Below, piece after piece: positions 35,197 to 44,960 of a stretch of 64,000 nucleotides of DNA. Source of the stretch: Pseudomonas sediminis (GTDB lineage: Bacteria > Pseudomonadota > Gammaproteobacteria > Pseudomonadales > Pseudomonadaceae); the NCBI RefSeq assembly GCF_002741105.1, contig NZ_NIQU01000004.1:168405-232404 (forward strand), given 5' to 3'. The notes beneath the pieces were generated by a model. That model had not been told where the DNA came from. It made no database searches and was given only the letters and a program-made list of their open reading frames with translations. The translations under genes and the position numbers were made by a program. How positions within the stretch are numbered: the first letter of the stretch is position 1; the number at the start of each line of letters is the position of its first letter.

Positions 35197-37374
35197 ATGA
35201 CCGAACGCGTGCAATGTCAGCGCCTGCAGGTAGCGGCCGAGCTCAAGCAATTCATCGAAAGCGAAGTGCTGCCCGGCAGCGGTGTCGAGGCCAATGCCTT
35301 CTGGAGCGGTTTCGATGCGCTGGTGCACGACCTGGCGCCACGCAACCGTGCGTTGCTGGCCGAGCGTGACCGCCTGCAGACCGAGCTGGATACCTGGCAC
35401 CGCGCCAACCCCGGGCCGATCACTGACATGAACGCCTACCGCGCCTTCCTCGGCTCCATCGGCTATCTGCTGCCGCAGCCGGAGCAGGTCAAGGCGACCA
35501 CGGCCAATGTCGACAGCGAGATCGCCACCCAGGCCGGCCCACAGTTGGTCGTGCCAGTGATGAATGCGCGTTATGCGCTGAACGCCGCCAACGCCCGTTG
35601 GGGCTCGTTGTACGACGCCCTATACGGCACCGATGCCATCAGCGAAGAAGGTGGCGCCAGCAAAGGCCCAGGCTATAACGAAGTGCGCGGCGCCAAGGTG
35701 ATCGCCTTCGCCCGCTCATTCCTCGACCAGGCCGCCCCACTGGCCCAGGGCTCGCACGCAGATGCCAGTGCCTATGCCGTGGTCGCCGGCCAACTGCAGG
35801 TAACCCTGAGCAGCGGCGCGCAGACTTCGCTGGCGCAACCGGAGAAGTTCGTCGGTTTCCAGGGCGAGGCTGCCACGCCGAGCGCCGTGCTGCTGAAGAA
35901 CAACGGCCTGCACTTCGAGATCCAGATCGACGCAGGTAGCCCCATCGGCCGTACCGACGCCGCCGGCGTGAAGGACGTGCTGATGGAGGCGGCGCTGTCG
36001 ACCATCATGGACTGCGAGGACTCCGTGGCTGCAGTCGACGCCGCCGACAAGGTGGTGGTCTACCGCAACTGGCTGGGCCTGATGAAGGGTGACCTGGCCG
36101 AGGAGCTGGACAAGGGTGGTAAGCGCATCACCCGCCGCCTCAATGCGGATCGCGTCTACACCGCCGCCGATGGTAGTGAACTGACCCTGCACGGTCGTTC
36201 ATTGCTGTTCATCCGCAACGTCGGCCACCTGATGAGCAACCCGGCGATCCTCGACGGTGAAGGCTTGGAAATTCCCGAGGGCATCCTCGATGCGGTGGTC
36301 ACCAGCCTGATCGCCCTGCACGACCTCAAGCGCCGCGGCAACTCGCGCACCGGTAGCGTCTATATCGTTAAACCGAAGATGCACGGGCCGTTCGAAGTGG
36401 CCTTCGCCAACGAGCTGTTCGGTCGTGTCGAACAGCTGCTGGGCATGCCCGCGAACGCGCTGAAGATGGGCATCATGGACGAGGAACGGCGTACCAGCGT
36501 CAACCTCAAGGCCTGCATCGAGGCCGCCAGCGCGCGCGTGGCCTTCATCAACACCGGTTTTCTCGACCGCACCGGCGACGAGATGCACAGCGCCATGGAA
36601 GCTGGCGCGATGCTGCGCAAGGGTGATATGAAGTCCAGCGCCTGGATCCAGGCTTACGAGCGCAACAACGTGCTGGTCGGCCTGGCCTGCGGACTGCGTG
36701 GCAAGGCGCAGATCGGCAAGGGCATGTGGGCCATGCCCGACCTGATGGCCGCCATGCTCGAACAGAAGATCGGCCACCCGAAAGCCGGCGCCAACACCGC
36801 CTGGGTGCCGTCGCCAACCGCTGCCGTGCTGCACGCCCTGCACTATCACCAGATCGACGTGCAGGCGGTGCAGAGCGAGCTGGAACTGATCGACCTGGCC
36901 AGCCAGCGCGACAGTCTGCTGAACGATCTGCTCAGCGTGCCGGTCAGCGCCGAGCGGCCGTGGAGCGCCAGCGATATCCAGCAGGAGCTGGACAACAACT
37001 GCCAGAGCATCCTCGGTTACGTGGTGCGCTGGGTCGAGCAGGGCGTCGGCTGCTCCAAGGTGCCGGATATCCACAACGTCGGCCTGATGGAAGACCGCGC
37101 CACCCTGCGCATTTCGGCCCAACACATCGCCAACTGGCTGCACCACGGTGTGGTCAACGAGGCCCAGGTGCGCGAGACCCTGCAGCGCATGGCACAGGTA
37201 GTCGACGGGCAGAATGCCGGCGACCCGGCCTACCGCCCGATGGCGCCGAACTTCGAACAATCCCACGCCTTCCGCGCCGCCAGTGACCTGGTGTTCAAGG
37301 GCCGCGAGCAGCCGTCCGGTTACACCGAGCCGCTGCTGCATGCCTGGCGACTGCGCTTCAAGCAGGAGGCCTAA
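35197..37374 (+). CDS. glcB: GlcB, malate synthase G
   Basis: 725 residues, the usual length for isoform G. Key segments are [20 protein letters not shown], the metal and acetyl-CoA site [34 protein letters not shown], and [21 protein letters not shown]. It condenses glyoxylate from GlcDEF with acetyl-CoA to malate, completing glycolate use. A clear AGGAGA site lies upstream. Confidence 0.97.
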   Translation: MTERVQCQRLQVAAELKQFIESEVLPGSGVEANAFWSGFDALVHDLAPRNRALLAERDRLQTELDTWHRANPGPITDMNAYRAFLGSIGYLLPQPEQVKATTANVDSEIATQAGPQLVVPVMNARYALNAANARWGSLYDALYGTDAISEEGGASKGPGYNEVRGAKVIAFARSFLDQAAPLAQGSHADASAYAVVAGQLQVTLSSGAQTSLAQPEKFVGFQGEAATPSAVLLKNNGLHFEIQIDAGSPIGRTDAAGVKDVLMEAALSTIMDCEDSVAAVDAADKVVVYRNWLGLMKGDLAEELDKGGKRITRRLNADRVYTAADGSELTLHGRSLLFIRNVGHLMSNPAILDGEGLEIPEGILDAVVTSLIALHDLKRRGNSRTGSVYIVKPKMHGPFEVAFANELFGRVEQLLGMPANALKMGIMDEERRTSVNLKACIEAASARVAFINTGFLDRTGDEMHSAMEAGAMLRKGDMKSSAWIQAYERNNVLVGLACGLRGKAQIGKGMWAMPDLMAAMLEQKIGHPKAGANTAWVPSPTAAVLHALHYHQIDVQAVQSELELIDLASQRDSLLNDLLSVPVSAERPWSASDIQQELDNNCQSILGYVVRWVEQGVGCSKVPDIHNVGLMEDRATLRISAQHIANWLHHGVVNEAQVRETLQRMAQVVDGQNAGDPAYRPMAPNFEQSHAFRAASDLVFKGREQPSGYTEPLLHAWRLRFKQEA

Positions 37375-37379
37375 GTAAT

Positions 37380-37443
37380 GTGGGAGGGGCTTTAGCCGCG
37401 ACAAACCAACGATAAAAAGCTCGCGGCTAAAGCCCCTCCCACA
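37380..37443. repeat. REPIN-type inverted pair after glcB
   Basis: GTGGGAGGGGCTTTAGCCGC at 37380 faces GCGGCTAAAGCCCCTCCCAC ending near 37442, with about 20 bp between. This is the classic Pseudomonas REP doublet. A half-copy-like CGCCTCCCACAGGG is at 8455-8468. Confidence 0.88.
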
Positions 37444-37453
37444 GAGCAGTAAC

Positions 37454-37485
37454 AAGCCCTGACGGTTTCTGACCGTCGGGGCTTT
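37454..37485 (+). terminator. Terminator after glcB
   Basis: AAGCCCTGACGGT, loop TTCTG, ACCGTCGGGGCTTT gives a strong stem ending in a short U-run. It separates the glcDEFGB transcript from the permease gene. Confidence 0.75.
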
Positions 37486-37626
37486 CGAGCATGAGCGCGA
37501 CGATGGGTGATCCCTGCCGTCGCGGCTCGCGGAAAGGCCGGTGCCGTGGTGCCCGGCCCTTCCAGATGCGTGGCGCCGGGTATCCCCGGAAAACTGTGGT
37601 TCACAAGAAAAAGAAGGAACCAACCC

Positions 37627-39327
37627 ATGAGTCAAACGCTGCTGTCCATCCTGGCCTTCGTGCCACTGGTGCTAGCGGGTGTACTGCTGATCGGCTTTCG
37701 CTGGCCGGCCAAGTACGCGATGCCGCTGGTGTTCGTCCTCACCGCCCTGATCGGCCTGCTGGCCTGGGACATGTCCCTCAACCGGGTCATCGCCTCCAGC
37801 CTGCAGGGGCTGATACTCACGGCCGCGATCCTGTGGATCATCTTCGGCGCGATCCTGCTGCTGAACACCCTCAAGCACTCCGGCGGTATCGCGGCAATTC
37901 GCCGGGGCTTCTCCAACATCAGTCCGGATCGCCGCGTGCAGGCGCTGATCGTCGCCTGGCTGTTCGGCTGCTTCATCGAGGGCGCCTCCGGTTTCGGCAC
38001 CCCGGCTGCCGTGGCCGCGCCGTTGCTGGTCGCCCTGGGCTTCCCGGCTCTGGCCGCGGTGGTGCTGGGCATGATGGTGCAATCGACGCCGGTATCCTTC
38101 GGCGCAGTGGGTACGCCAATCCTGGTGGGTGTCGGTTCGGGCCTGGACAGAACCGGCATCACCGAGCAACTGGTTGCCACCGGCAGCAGCTGGGAAGCCT
38201 TCTTCCACCTGATCTACTCGCGGGTAGCCATCACCCACGGCCTTATCGGCCTGCTGATGCCGCTGATCATGGTGATGATCATGACCCGCTTCTTCGGCAA
38301 GAATCAGAGCTGGAAGGAAGGCCTGGCCGTCGCGCCGTTCGCCATCTTCACCGCCTTTGCCTTCTCCCTGCCGTACATGGCAGCCGGCGTGTTCCTCGGC
38401 CCGGAATTCCCCTCGATGATCGGCGCCCTGGTCGGCCTGGCCATCGTGGTACCGGCCGCCAAGGCCGGCTTCCTGCTGCCGAAGGACACCTGGGACTTCG
38501 CTGACCCGAATGACTGGCCGTCCGACTGGATGGGCAAGATCGAGATGAAACTCGACGAGGTGGCCGGCAAGGCACCAATCTCCGTGCCCATGGCCTGGGC
38601 GCCCTACCTGCTGCTGGCGGTGTTCCTGGTGGTGTCGCGCACCTTCCCTGAGCTCAAGGCGGCAATGCTGGGCCTGAGCTTCGGCTGGAAAGACATCCTC
38701 GGTGAGACCGGCGTGTCCGGCACCATCGAGCCGCTGTACCTGCCGGGCGGCATCCTGTGCATGGTGGTACTGGTGACCTTCTTCCTGCATCGCATGCGCT
38801 TCTCCGAGCTCAAGGCGGCGGTGGGCGAGTCGAGCAAGACCCTGCTCGGTGCCGGTTTCGTGTTGATCTTCACCATTCCCATGGTGCGTATTCTGATCAA
38901 CTCGGGCGTCAACGGCAGCGACCTGGTGTCGATGCCGGTGGCCATGGCGCAACTGGTGGCCGACAGCGTCGGCGGCGTGTATCCGTTCTTCGCCCCAGCG
39001 GTCGGCGCACTGGGCGCCTTCATCGCCGGCTCCAATACCGTGTCCAACCTGATGCTGTCGCAGTTCCAGCTCAATGCTGCCGAGCTGATCGGCGTGTCCG
39101 GGGCGATGATGGTCGCTGTGCAGTCGGTCGGTGCGGCGGCGGGCAACATGATCGCTATTCACAACGTGGTGGCGGCCTCGGCTACCGTTGGTCTGCTCGG
39201 ACGCGAAGGCATCACCCTGCGCAAGACCATCCTGCCGACGCTCTACTACCTCGCTGCGGCTGGCGTGATCGCGGTGGTGGCGATGTACGGCATGGCACTG
39301 ACCGATCCGCTGATGACCGCTCGCTGA
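37627..39327 (+). CDS. glcA: GlcA/LldP-type glycolate/lactate permease
   Basis: 566 residues from the ATG at 37627, with AAGGAA upstream. About twelve to fourteen membrane helices and LctP-family segments are seen: [40 protein letters not shown], and near the C-terminus [19 protein letters not shown]. The family imports L-lactate, D-lactate and glycolate with protons. Its place after glcB favours glycolate, but LldP cannot be excluded from sequence. Confidence 0.88.
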   Translation: MSQTLLSILAFVPLVLAGVLLIGFRWPAKYAMPLVFVLTALIGLLAWDMSLNRVIASSLQGLILTAAILWIIFGAILLLNTLKHSGGIAAIRRGFSNISPDRRVQALIVAWLFGCFIEGASGFGTPAAVAAPLLVALGFPALAAVVLGMMVQSTPVSFGAVGTPILVGVGSGLDRTGITEQLVATGSSWEAFFHLIYSRVAITHGLIGLLMPLIMVMIMTRFFGKNQSWKEGLAVAPFAIFTAFAFSLPYMAAGVFLGPEFPSMIGALVGLAIVVPAAKAGFLLPKDTWDFADPNDWPSDWMGKIEMKLDEVAGKAPISVPMAWAPYLLLAVFLVVSRTFPELKAAMLGLSFGWKDILGETGVSGTIEPLYLPGGILCMVVLVTFFLHRMRFSELKAAVGESSKTLLGAGFVLIFTIPMVRILINSGVNGSDLVSMPVAMAQLVADSVGGVYPFFAPAVGALGAFIAGSNTVSNLMLSQFQLNAAELIGVSGAMMVAVQSVGAAAGNMIAIHNVVAASATVGLLGREGITLRKTILPTLYYLAAAGVIAVVAMYGMALTDPLMTAR

Positions 39328-39466
39328 CCGATGGCGGGCCGTGCACTGCGCGGCCCGACTTTGGTTGGTCCCTGGCTGGCGGCGATTGCCGCCAGCCCGC
39401 TTGGCGCGTCAGTGCAATTGCGGTAGCTTGCGTCGCGCAACACCGTGAGATTGGCCTGAGGTTTTT

Positions 39467-39634
39467 ATGAAAAAGTGGCAATGCGTGGTCTGTGGACTGA
39501 TTTACGACGAGAGCCAGGGCTGGCCGGATGACGGCATCGCTCCCGGCACCCGCTGGGAAGACGTGCCGGAAGACTGGCTATGCCCTGACTGCGGCGTCGG
39601 CAAGATGGATTTCGAGATGATCGAAATCGGCTGA
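39467..39634 (+). CDS. Rubredoxin
   Basis: 55 residues ([19 protein letters not shown]...). Two iron-binding CxxC motifs, CVVC and CPDC, sit in the typical frame ([16 protein letters not shown]). Rubredoxin is a small electron carrier, for example for alkane hydroxylases or oxygen-stress enzymes. No reductase lies beside it here. It is short, and a strong terminator follows. Confidence 0.95.
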   Translation: MKKWQCVVCGLIYDESQGWPDDGIAPGTRWEDVPEDWLCPDCGVGKMDFEMIEIG

Positions 39635-39651
39635 TCACGCCTGGTTTTAAC

Positions 39652-39680
39652 AAAACGGCGACCCTCGGGTCGCCGTTTTT
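39652..39680 (+). terminator. Terminator after rubredoxin gene
   Basis: AAAACGGCGACCCTCGGGTCGCCGTTTTT-like hairpin: the stem CGGCGACCC/GGGTCGCCG is followed by a U-run. Confidence 0.9.
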
Positions 39681-39705
39681 GTTTGGCGTGTTTCGCGCGA
39701 CGCCA

Positions 39706-39771
39706 CGTAGGGTGCGCCGCGCGCACCACGAGGCGCCATTACAACAGCCGGTGCGCACCGCGCACCCTACG
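39706..39771. repeat. Inverted pair of the CGTAGGGTGCGC repeat family
   Basis: CGTAGGGTGCGCCGCGCGCA-type unit at 39706-39727 faces its complement at 39750-39771. It lies between the rubredoxin terminator and the flagellin promoter region, at one edge of the second flagellar block. Same family as 29685, 48803 and 51827. Confidence 0.85.
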
Positions 39772-39905
39772 CACGACAGTCCGCGCCATCGCCGCACATG
39801 CAGAAAAAATTGTGCCAGCGCCATTTAATCGGTGCCAAGAGCCGGTCGCCCTTCACTTACAGCAGGCAATCACAGCCAGCTTCACTCAACTGAAGGAATA
39901 TCATC

Positions 39906-40739
39906 ATGGCTCTGTCGATTCATACCAACTACTCCTCGCTGATCACCCAGACCAACCTGGGCAAGACCAACAACGCCCTGGGCACTAACCAGCAGCGTCT
40001 GGGCACCGGTTTCCGCATCAACTCCGCTGCCGACGACGCCGCTGGCCTGCAGATCGCTACCCGTCTGAACGCCCAGTCGCGTGGTATGGACGTGGCCATG
40101 CGCAACACTGGCGACGCCGTATCGCTGCTGCAGACCGCCGAAGGCGCGTTCAACGAGATGACCGATATCGTCCAGCGCATGAAGGACCTGGCCACCCAGG
40201 CGGCGAACGACACCAACAGTGATGGTGATCGTGAAGCGCTGGCCGCCGAGTACAACGAACTGGCCGGCGAATTGAACAATATCTATGACAACACCAAATA
40301 TGCTGGCGAGAACCTCTTCGGCGCTACCGGCAAGTTCGCCGCCGCCGTGAATTTCCAGATCGGCGCTAGCGCCAACGAAACACTGGCCCTGACCATCGAC
40401 TTTGGCACCTTTGATCCAGCGACCGACTACGATGGCTCTGAGGACCTCGCAGACGCCACCACCGCCCAAACGGCCATGACTGCCCTGGAAACCACACTGG
40501 ACGATATCGGTGCGATACGCGCCCAGTTCGGCGCCAACATCAACCGCCTGAACCACACCGCCAACAACCTGGCCAACATGAAGGACAACACCGACATGGC
40601 CAAGGGCCGCATCATGGATGCCGACTTCGCCAAGGAAAGCGCCAACATGAGCAAGAACTCCATGCTGATGCAGTCGGGCATCTCCATGCTCAAACAAGCC
40701 GGCCAGATGCCGGGCATGGTCATGTCCCTGCTGGGCTGA
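39906..40739 (+). CDS. LafA-type lateral flagellin
   Basis: 277 residues, short for a flagellin and close to lateral LafA sizes. The N-terminal D0/D1 region is conserved (MALSIHTNYSSLITQTNL; SAADDAAGLQIATRLNAQS), as is the C-terminus (MSKNSMLMQSGISMLKQAGQ). The variable middle (about 140-190) is small. AAGGAAT precedes the ATG. The 130-bp leader shows no convincing sigma28 or sigma54 element, though control by the LafS sigma factor would be expected. It is transcribed alone and ends in a terminator. Confidence 0.93.
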   Translation: MALSIHTNYSSLITQTNLGKTNNALGTNQQRLGTGFRINSAADDAAGLQIATRLNAQSRGMDVAMRNTGDAVSLLQTAEGAFNEMTDIVQRMKDLATQAANDTNSDGDREALAAEYNELAGELNNIYDNTKYAGENLFGATGKFAAAVNFQIGASANETLALTIDFGTFDPATDYDGSEDLADATTAQTAMTALETTLDDIGAIRAQFGANINRLNHTANNLANMKDNTDMAKGRIMDADFAKESANMSKNSMLMQSGISMLKQAGQMPGMVMSLLG

Positions 40740-40778
40740 TCCCGCGTCATCCAGGCGCAACGGATTGCGCCGCCCCTC

Positions 40779-40804
40779 AACGCCCCGCCTCTGCGGGGCG
40801 TTTC
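40779..40804 (+). terminator. Terminator after flagellin gene
   Basis: AACGCCCCGC-CTCT-GCGGGGCGTTTC: perfect stem followed by TTT. Confidence 0.88.
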
Positions 40805-40982
40805 TCATGGCCTGCGGCCACCGCCCCTGCCGCATCAGGCATACTGATCAGCTGTCATCAAACCGAGACATGATCGACACGGTATCGGTGAATCTCGGCG
40901 ATATCGTCGACTTCGCTTCCATACTGGTTAGTATTGGGTAAGCATCCCCAGCAAACGGCAACGGCCCTCCAGCAGTAGGCGT

Positions 40983-40999
40983 CTGGCACAAGACTTGCC
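40983..40999 (+). promoter_or_regulatory. Sigma54 promoter for the ToxR-like regulator operon
   Basis: CTGGCACAAGACTTGCC has TGGCAC and TTGC with GG and GC 10 bp apart, an excellent -24/-12 match. The start would fall near 41010, giving a leader of about 74 bp before the ATG at 41084. This puts the regulator pair in the same sigma54 regulon as the flg and fliD operons. Confidence 0.72.
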
Positions 41000-41083
41000 A
41001 CTGCAATTCTCTGGCGCCAGAATGCCGACCGTCTGTCGCCGGAAAATTTCACGCATGGAATTGCCGCTCGCCTCAAGGACCGC

Positions 41084-41920
41084 ATGAACACCAGCCCAGA
41101 AACGCCGCTAGCCGAGCAGGAAAGCAACGTTGCGTGCCTGACCATCAGGACCGGGCGCAGCGATTGTTACGCGCACTTCTACCCAGTGCTGTATCAGTTG
41201 ACCCTGGTAAAGAGCGGCATCGAAGAGAAGATCGATCTGGGCTACTCCGGGAGCCGCCTGCTCGAGCGCTTGCTACGCGAGCCCGGAGATGTGGTTTCAC
41301 GCGAGGAGCTGATGAACCACGCCTGGGCCGACCGGGTTGTCGGCCAGGGCAGCCTCAACCAGCAGATCTATACCCTGCGCCAGGTACTGGGCGACGAGAA
41401 GAGTCGCGAGATCATCCAGACCCTGCCGCGCCGCGGCTATCTGCTGAACCCCAACTATCTGGTCTATCCGCCGAGCATCGATGACATCGGCGCGGTCAGC
41501 GAAACACTCGATACGCCGACGCCACAGCCAGCCTTTCTGCGCCGCCACAGCCGTCAGCGGGCATCCTGGCTGATTCTGCTGAGCCTGTTCAGCATCATCG
41601 GCATCGCCTTGTTCATGGCGCTGTACACGATCAGCCAGCCCAAGGACCTGCACAGCAGCGAAATGAATCTGGGCTCACTGCACGTGCGCTACATCGATCA
41701 GGACCCGCAAAGGCTGCAGCAGCTGATTCTGCAGACTCACGGCCTGACCAGCCGGCTTGCCGTACTGGCCAGTAAACCGGCCAACCTGGTACTGAGCCTG
41801 CGCGGTGGTTTCTACGAACTGCTGTGCCTGCAGAGCAATGGTGGTGCACGCTCGCTGATGTTGCACGAAAGCCAGCTGAATCAGGTCGCCGATACCCAAC
41901 TGAGCAGGTGCCTGCCATGA
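41084..41920 (+). CDS. ToxR-like transmembrane winged-helix regulator (LafZ-like)
   Basis: 278 residues. The cytosolic OmpR/ToxR winged helix (about 50-125) has SGSRLLERLLREPGDVVSRE, NQQIYTLRQVLGDEKSREII and TLPRRGYLLNPNYLV. One membrane helix follows at about 163-186 (WLILLSLFSIIGIALFMALY). A periplasmic domain of about 90 residues comes after it. Flag-2/lateral loci of enterobacteria carry a membrane regulator, LafZ, next to lafA, so this is probably its counterpart. It lacks a receiver domain, so it likely senses the envelope directly. It overlaps the next gene as ATGA. Confidence 0.8.
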   Translation: MNTSPETPLAEQESNVACLTIRTGRSDCYAHFYPVLYQLTLVKSGIEEKIDLGYSGSRLLERLLREPGDVVSREELMNHAWADRVVGQGSLNQQIYTLRQVLGDEKSREIIQTLPRRGYLLNPNYLVYPPSIDDIGAVSETLDTPTPQPAFLRRHSRQRASWLILLSLFSIIGIALFMALYTISQPKDLHSSEMNLGSLHVRYIDQDPQRLQQLILQTHGLTSRLAVLASKPANLVLSLRGGFYELLCLQSNGGARSLMLHESQLNQVADTQLSRCLP

Positions 41921-42384
41921 GCCAGGGAACGCAGTGCGGCATCAGCCGCGGCTGGTTGCTGACCATGCTCGCCACGGCCTTGGCGATGTTGTTGAGCATG
42001 CTCGTGCTGTGGCTGAATTTCATCTCCAGCACCGAGCTCGACGGTCGTTATCAGTCCACCGGTCAAGTCCACCTGAGCAACGGTCAGGTGTTGGCAATCA
42101 GCCACAGCCTGCAGGTCAACAATGGTCGGTTCTATGCCATGACCCGGCAGGGCGACAGCATCCTGGAGACGTCGGGCGTGGTGGAGTACGGCTTTCTCGG
42201 TAACTACCGGCTGCGCGTCGAAGACGGTCAAGTCACCGGGCTGGCCAGCGAAATCGACGACGAACTGGTGTTCAACCTGCTTTATGGCCGCCATAAGGGC
42301 TCGACCATTCGCCTGACCAGCATCGATGGCTGTCTCTATGCGCTGGAAACTCGGCAAATCTATTGCCCGGCGCGCAATCTGTAG
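41917..42384 (+). CDS. Small single-pass periplasmic protein, possible ToxS-like partner
   Basis: 155 residues from the ATG overlapping the upstream regulator stop. One N-terminal membrane helix (about 12-36, LLTMLATALAMLLSMLVLWL) is followed by a periplasmic beta-rich part (LDGRYQSTGQVHLSNGQVLA...) containing a Cys pair near the C-terminus (DGCLYALETRQIYCP). I do not recognise the family. The coupling and topology are those of ToxS, which protects and activates ToxR. The role here is inference only. Confidence 0.7.
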   Translation: MSQGTQCGISRGWLLTMLATALAMLLSMLVLWLNFISSTELDGRYQSTGQVHLSNGQVLAISHSLQVNNGRFYAMTRQGDSILETSGVVEYGFLGNYRLRVEDGQVTGLASEIDDELVFNLLYGRHKGSTIRLTSIDGCLYALETRQIYCPARNL

Positions 42385-42402
42385 AGCGCAACAAGTCATG
42401 GG

Positions 42403-43344
42403 TCAGGACTCCGGTGCGCTGAGCTGAGCACCCTCGGCACGGTACTCCACCCGTACCTGGGTATCGCCGAACAACTCGCGGTACAGGCCTTCGGCCTGGC
42501 TGGTCAGCAACAGCAGCTCGATACGGCGATTGGCGCCGTTCTCTGGATCACTCGGTAACAAGGGCATGCCATCTGCTTGAGCGGTGACCTGCAGCACCGC
42601 GCTGGGCGGCAGCCCGGCCTCGACCATCACGTTGCGTGCACGCAGCGCACGGTCGCCGGAGAGGTTCCAGTTGTTGTAACCACCAACCACGCCGCGATAG
42701 GGCATGGAATCGGTGTGGCCGCTGACGATCAGATGGTTTTCCACCCGCGCCAGAATCCCGGCCAGACGCTGCAGCAGCTTTTCGAAGTGCGGATTCAGGT
42801 GGGAACTGCCGCGGTTGAACATGAAGCGCTGCGCATCGTCCTTGATCAGGACGCGCAAGCCCTGCGGTACCACCTGCACTTCGATGTTGGCCTCGGCGTC
42901 CAGTTGCAGCGCCAGCGCCTCCATCAGCTTGGCCAAATCCTGCATCTGCTGCGATTCGGCATAGTGTGGCCGGCGGGCGGGCCCCGGCTGGCCATCGCCC
43001 TGTTCAGCGCCGGGATCTTCCTCGGGTGTACGCGCCTGATTTTCCCGATCCTGACGCGGGCTGACCTGCACCGGCACCCCATCGAGGTCCAGCGGCGTGG
43101 TACTGGTGCCATCGAAGATGCCGGCACCGCCGTCGACCAGCGGATTGTTCAGCATGTCGGCATTGGCGCGGCTGGCGTCCTGGGTCTGTGGCTGGATGAT
43201 CCACAGCACCATGAACAGCGCCATCATGGCCATGGTGAAATCGGCGAAGGCTACCTTCCAGGCACCGCCATGCTCGTCGTGGCCACCCTTCTTGCCACGA
43301 CGTTTGATAATGATTTCATGGCCTTCACCGGCACGCGGTTTCAT
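42403..43344 (-). CDS. motB: LafU/MotB, lateral flagellar motor stator protein
   Basis: 313 residues. The plug/TM helix VAFADFTMAMMALFMVLWII contains Asp35, the proton- or sodium-binding acid (Asp cannot tell the ion). The OmpA-like peptidoglycan-binding domain is at about 190-290 (LIVSGHTDSMPYRGVVGG; NWNLSGDRALRARNVM). It forms the stator with LafT, whose stop overlaps its start. It is the last gene of the fliD-motB operon. Confidence 0.93.
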   Translation of the reverse strand: MKPRAGEGHEIIIKRRGKKGGHDEHGGAWKVAFADFTMAMMALFMVLWIIQPQTQDASRANADMLNNPLVDGGAGIFDGTSTTPLDLDGVPVQVSPRQDRENQARTPEEDPGAEQGDGQPGPARRPHYAESQQMQDLAKLMEALALQLDAEANIEVQVVPQGLRVLIKDDAQRFMFNRGSSHLNPHFEKLLQRLAGILARVENHLIVSGHTDSMPYRGVVGGYNNWNLSGDRALRARNVMVEAGLPPSAVLQVTAQADGMPLLPSDPENGANRRIELLLLTSQAEGLYRELFGDTQVRVEYRAEGAQLSAPES

Positions 43345-44213
43345 GCCGCGTCCCTTTCATCTTCGTAACGGTTGACCCAGATCTCCAGCTGCTTGAACGC
43401 CGGTTTGACGTCCTGCTCGATCAGCTTGCGCCCGGCGTCCACCGCCAGCAGCGTGGGCTTGCCGGCAACGTGGGCGACGAGGGTGGTGCGCACGCACTCG
43501 AGCGCCGACATCTCGGTTTTGATGCGCTGGCCCATCGCACTCGACAAGGGCTCCATCACGCAGTAGCACATGAAGATGCCAAGGAAGGTGCCCACCAGCG
43601 CTGCGGCGACGTGGGCGCCGATCTCGGCCACCGAGCCACCGATATTGCCCATGGTGATGACGATGCCGAGGATCGCCGCGAGAATGCCGAAGCCCGGCAT
43701 GGCTTCGCCGATCTTGTGCAGTGAGCGCGACGGCTGCATCAGCACATGCTCCATCGCCTCCAGCTCCTGCTCGAGGAAGCCTTCGAGTTCATGGGCGCTG
43801 ATCTTGCCCATGGCCATCAGGCGGAAGTTGTCGGCGATGAAGGCCATCAGGTTCTTCTCCTGACGGATCAGCGGGTACTTGGCGAACAGTTCGCTCTGCT
43901 CCGGCTCCTCGATATGCGCGTCGAGCACCTTGAGGCCGCCGACATCGACCATCTCCAGCAGCTCATAAAGCAGCATCAACAACTGGCGCTGGAATTCCTC
44001 GCCACGCTTCTTGTAGACGAACACGCCTTTGATCTGATGCAGCATCTCGATCAACACGTCCTTGGGGTTGGCCACCACCAGTGCACCGAAGCCCGCGCCG
44101 ACGATGATGATCACCTCGGCCGGTTGCCAGAGCATGGCCAGTTCGCCATGGGCCATGACGTAGCCACCGAGCACGCAGGCGACGATGATCAATGCACCTA
44201 ATAACTTCTGCAC
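43341..44213 (-). CDS. motA: LafT/MotA, lateral flagellar motor stator protein
   Basis: 290 residues with four membrane helices: about 5-20 (LGALIIVACVLGGYVM), 32-48, 170-190 (PGFGILAAILGIVITMGNIG) and 200-220. The large cytoplasmic loop that meets the rotor lies between. The MotA signature GFGILAAILGIVITM is present. It pairs with the LafU protein encoded next. Confidence 0.94.
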   Translation of the reverse strand: MQKLLGALIIVACVLGGYVMAHGELAMLWQPAEVIIIVGAGFGALVVANPKDVLIEMLHQIKGVFVYKKRGEEFQRQLLMLLYELLEMVDVGGLKVLDAHIEEPEQSELFAKYPLIRQEKNLMAFIADNFRLMAMGKISAHELEGFLEQELEAMEHVLMQPSRSLHKIGEAMPGFGILAAILGIVITMGNIGGSVAEIGAHVAAALVGTFLGIFMCYCVMEPLSSAMGQRIKTEMSALECVRTTLVAHVAGKPTLLAVDAGRKLIEQDVKPAFKQLEIWVNRYEDERDAA

Positions 44214-44214
44214 C

Positions 44215-44949
44215 CTAGCCTCTCTCGTTCAGGTAGCGACTGGCCTTGGCGATCGCCTGCTTGCTCAACTGGCAGACGCGCGCGTCGCTCAGCTCCAGCA
44301 CCAGGGCGATTTCCTTGAGGCTCAGCTCATGTTGGTAGTAAAGGGTCAGCACCAGTCGTTCACGCTCGCTGAGCTGGCTCAGCGCCTGAGTCAGCAGGCG
44401 CTCCTTGAGCACACGGTCCTCGACCGCACTGCTGCCACAGGCGAACCCCTCGTGACCGTTCTGCAGCAACTCATCGAGACTTTCGATGGCCTCACAGGCA
44501 TCGGCCTGGAGAAACTCCTGGTATTCCTTGGCGTTTATGCCGGCCGCCTGAAGAATCTCCTCCTCCTGCGGCACACGACCCAGTTGCCGCGCCAACTGGC
44601 GAATGGCGTCGCGAATCTTGTGGGTCTGCTGACGCACCTGGCGCGGGCGCCAGTCCTGGCGGCGCAACTCATCGAGAATCGCACCACGGATGCGCAACGC
44701 GGCGAAACGACCGAACTGCTCGTCCGGCGTGCCATAGCGACGCAGGCATTCGAGCAAACCCATCAGGCCAATTTGCTCCATGTCTTCGCGGTCGAGCACC
44801 TGATTGGCCTGCAACGCCAGCTGACTGACGATGCGCTTGACCAGTGGCAGGTACTGCAACAGCCACTTCTGCTCGGCCCCTGGGGCGAACAGCGCAGCCC
44901 CGCCCTGTTCGGCGGCGTAGCGATAGTCAATGGCGCAGTTGGCGTTCAT
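44215..44949 (-). CDS. fliA: LafS, sigma28 (FliA-type) sigma factor
   Basis: 244 residues. Region 2 (QVLDREDMEQIGLMGLLEC; FAALRIRGAILDELRRQDW), region 3 (RDAIRQLARQLGRVPQEEEI) and region 4 (LSERERLVLTLYYQHELSLK; ELSDARVCQLSKQAI) are intact. It would direct transcription of flagellin and late lateral genes. Its place before motA-motB matches lafS in Vibrio and Aeromonas lateral loci. No anti-sigma FlgM was found nearby. Confidence 0.94.
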   Translation of the reverse strand: MNANCAIDYRYAAEQGGAALFAPGAEQKWLLQYLPLVKRIVSQLALQANQVLDREDMEQIGLMGLLECLRRYGTPDEQFGRFAALRIRGAILDELRRQDWRPRQVRQQTHKIRDAIRQLARQLGRVPQEEEILQAAGINAKEYQEFLQADACEAIESLDELLQNGHEGFACGSSAVEDRVLKERLLTQALSQLSERERLVLTLYYQHELSLKEIALVLELSDARVCQLSKQAIAKASRYLNERG

Positions 44950-44960
44950 GGCGACGGTAC

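Noticed and set aside
39776..39905. Sigma28 promoter before the flagellin gene
   Set aside because: The nearest matches (GCCATTTA at 39820 and GCCGGTCG at 39841) fit GCCGATAA poorly and lack a good -35 at the right spacing. Not claimed.
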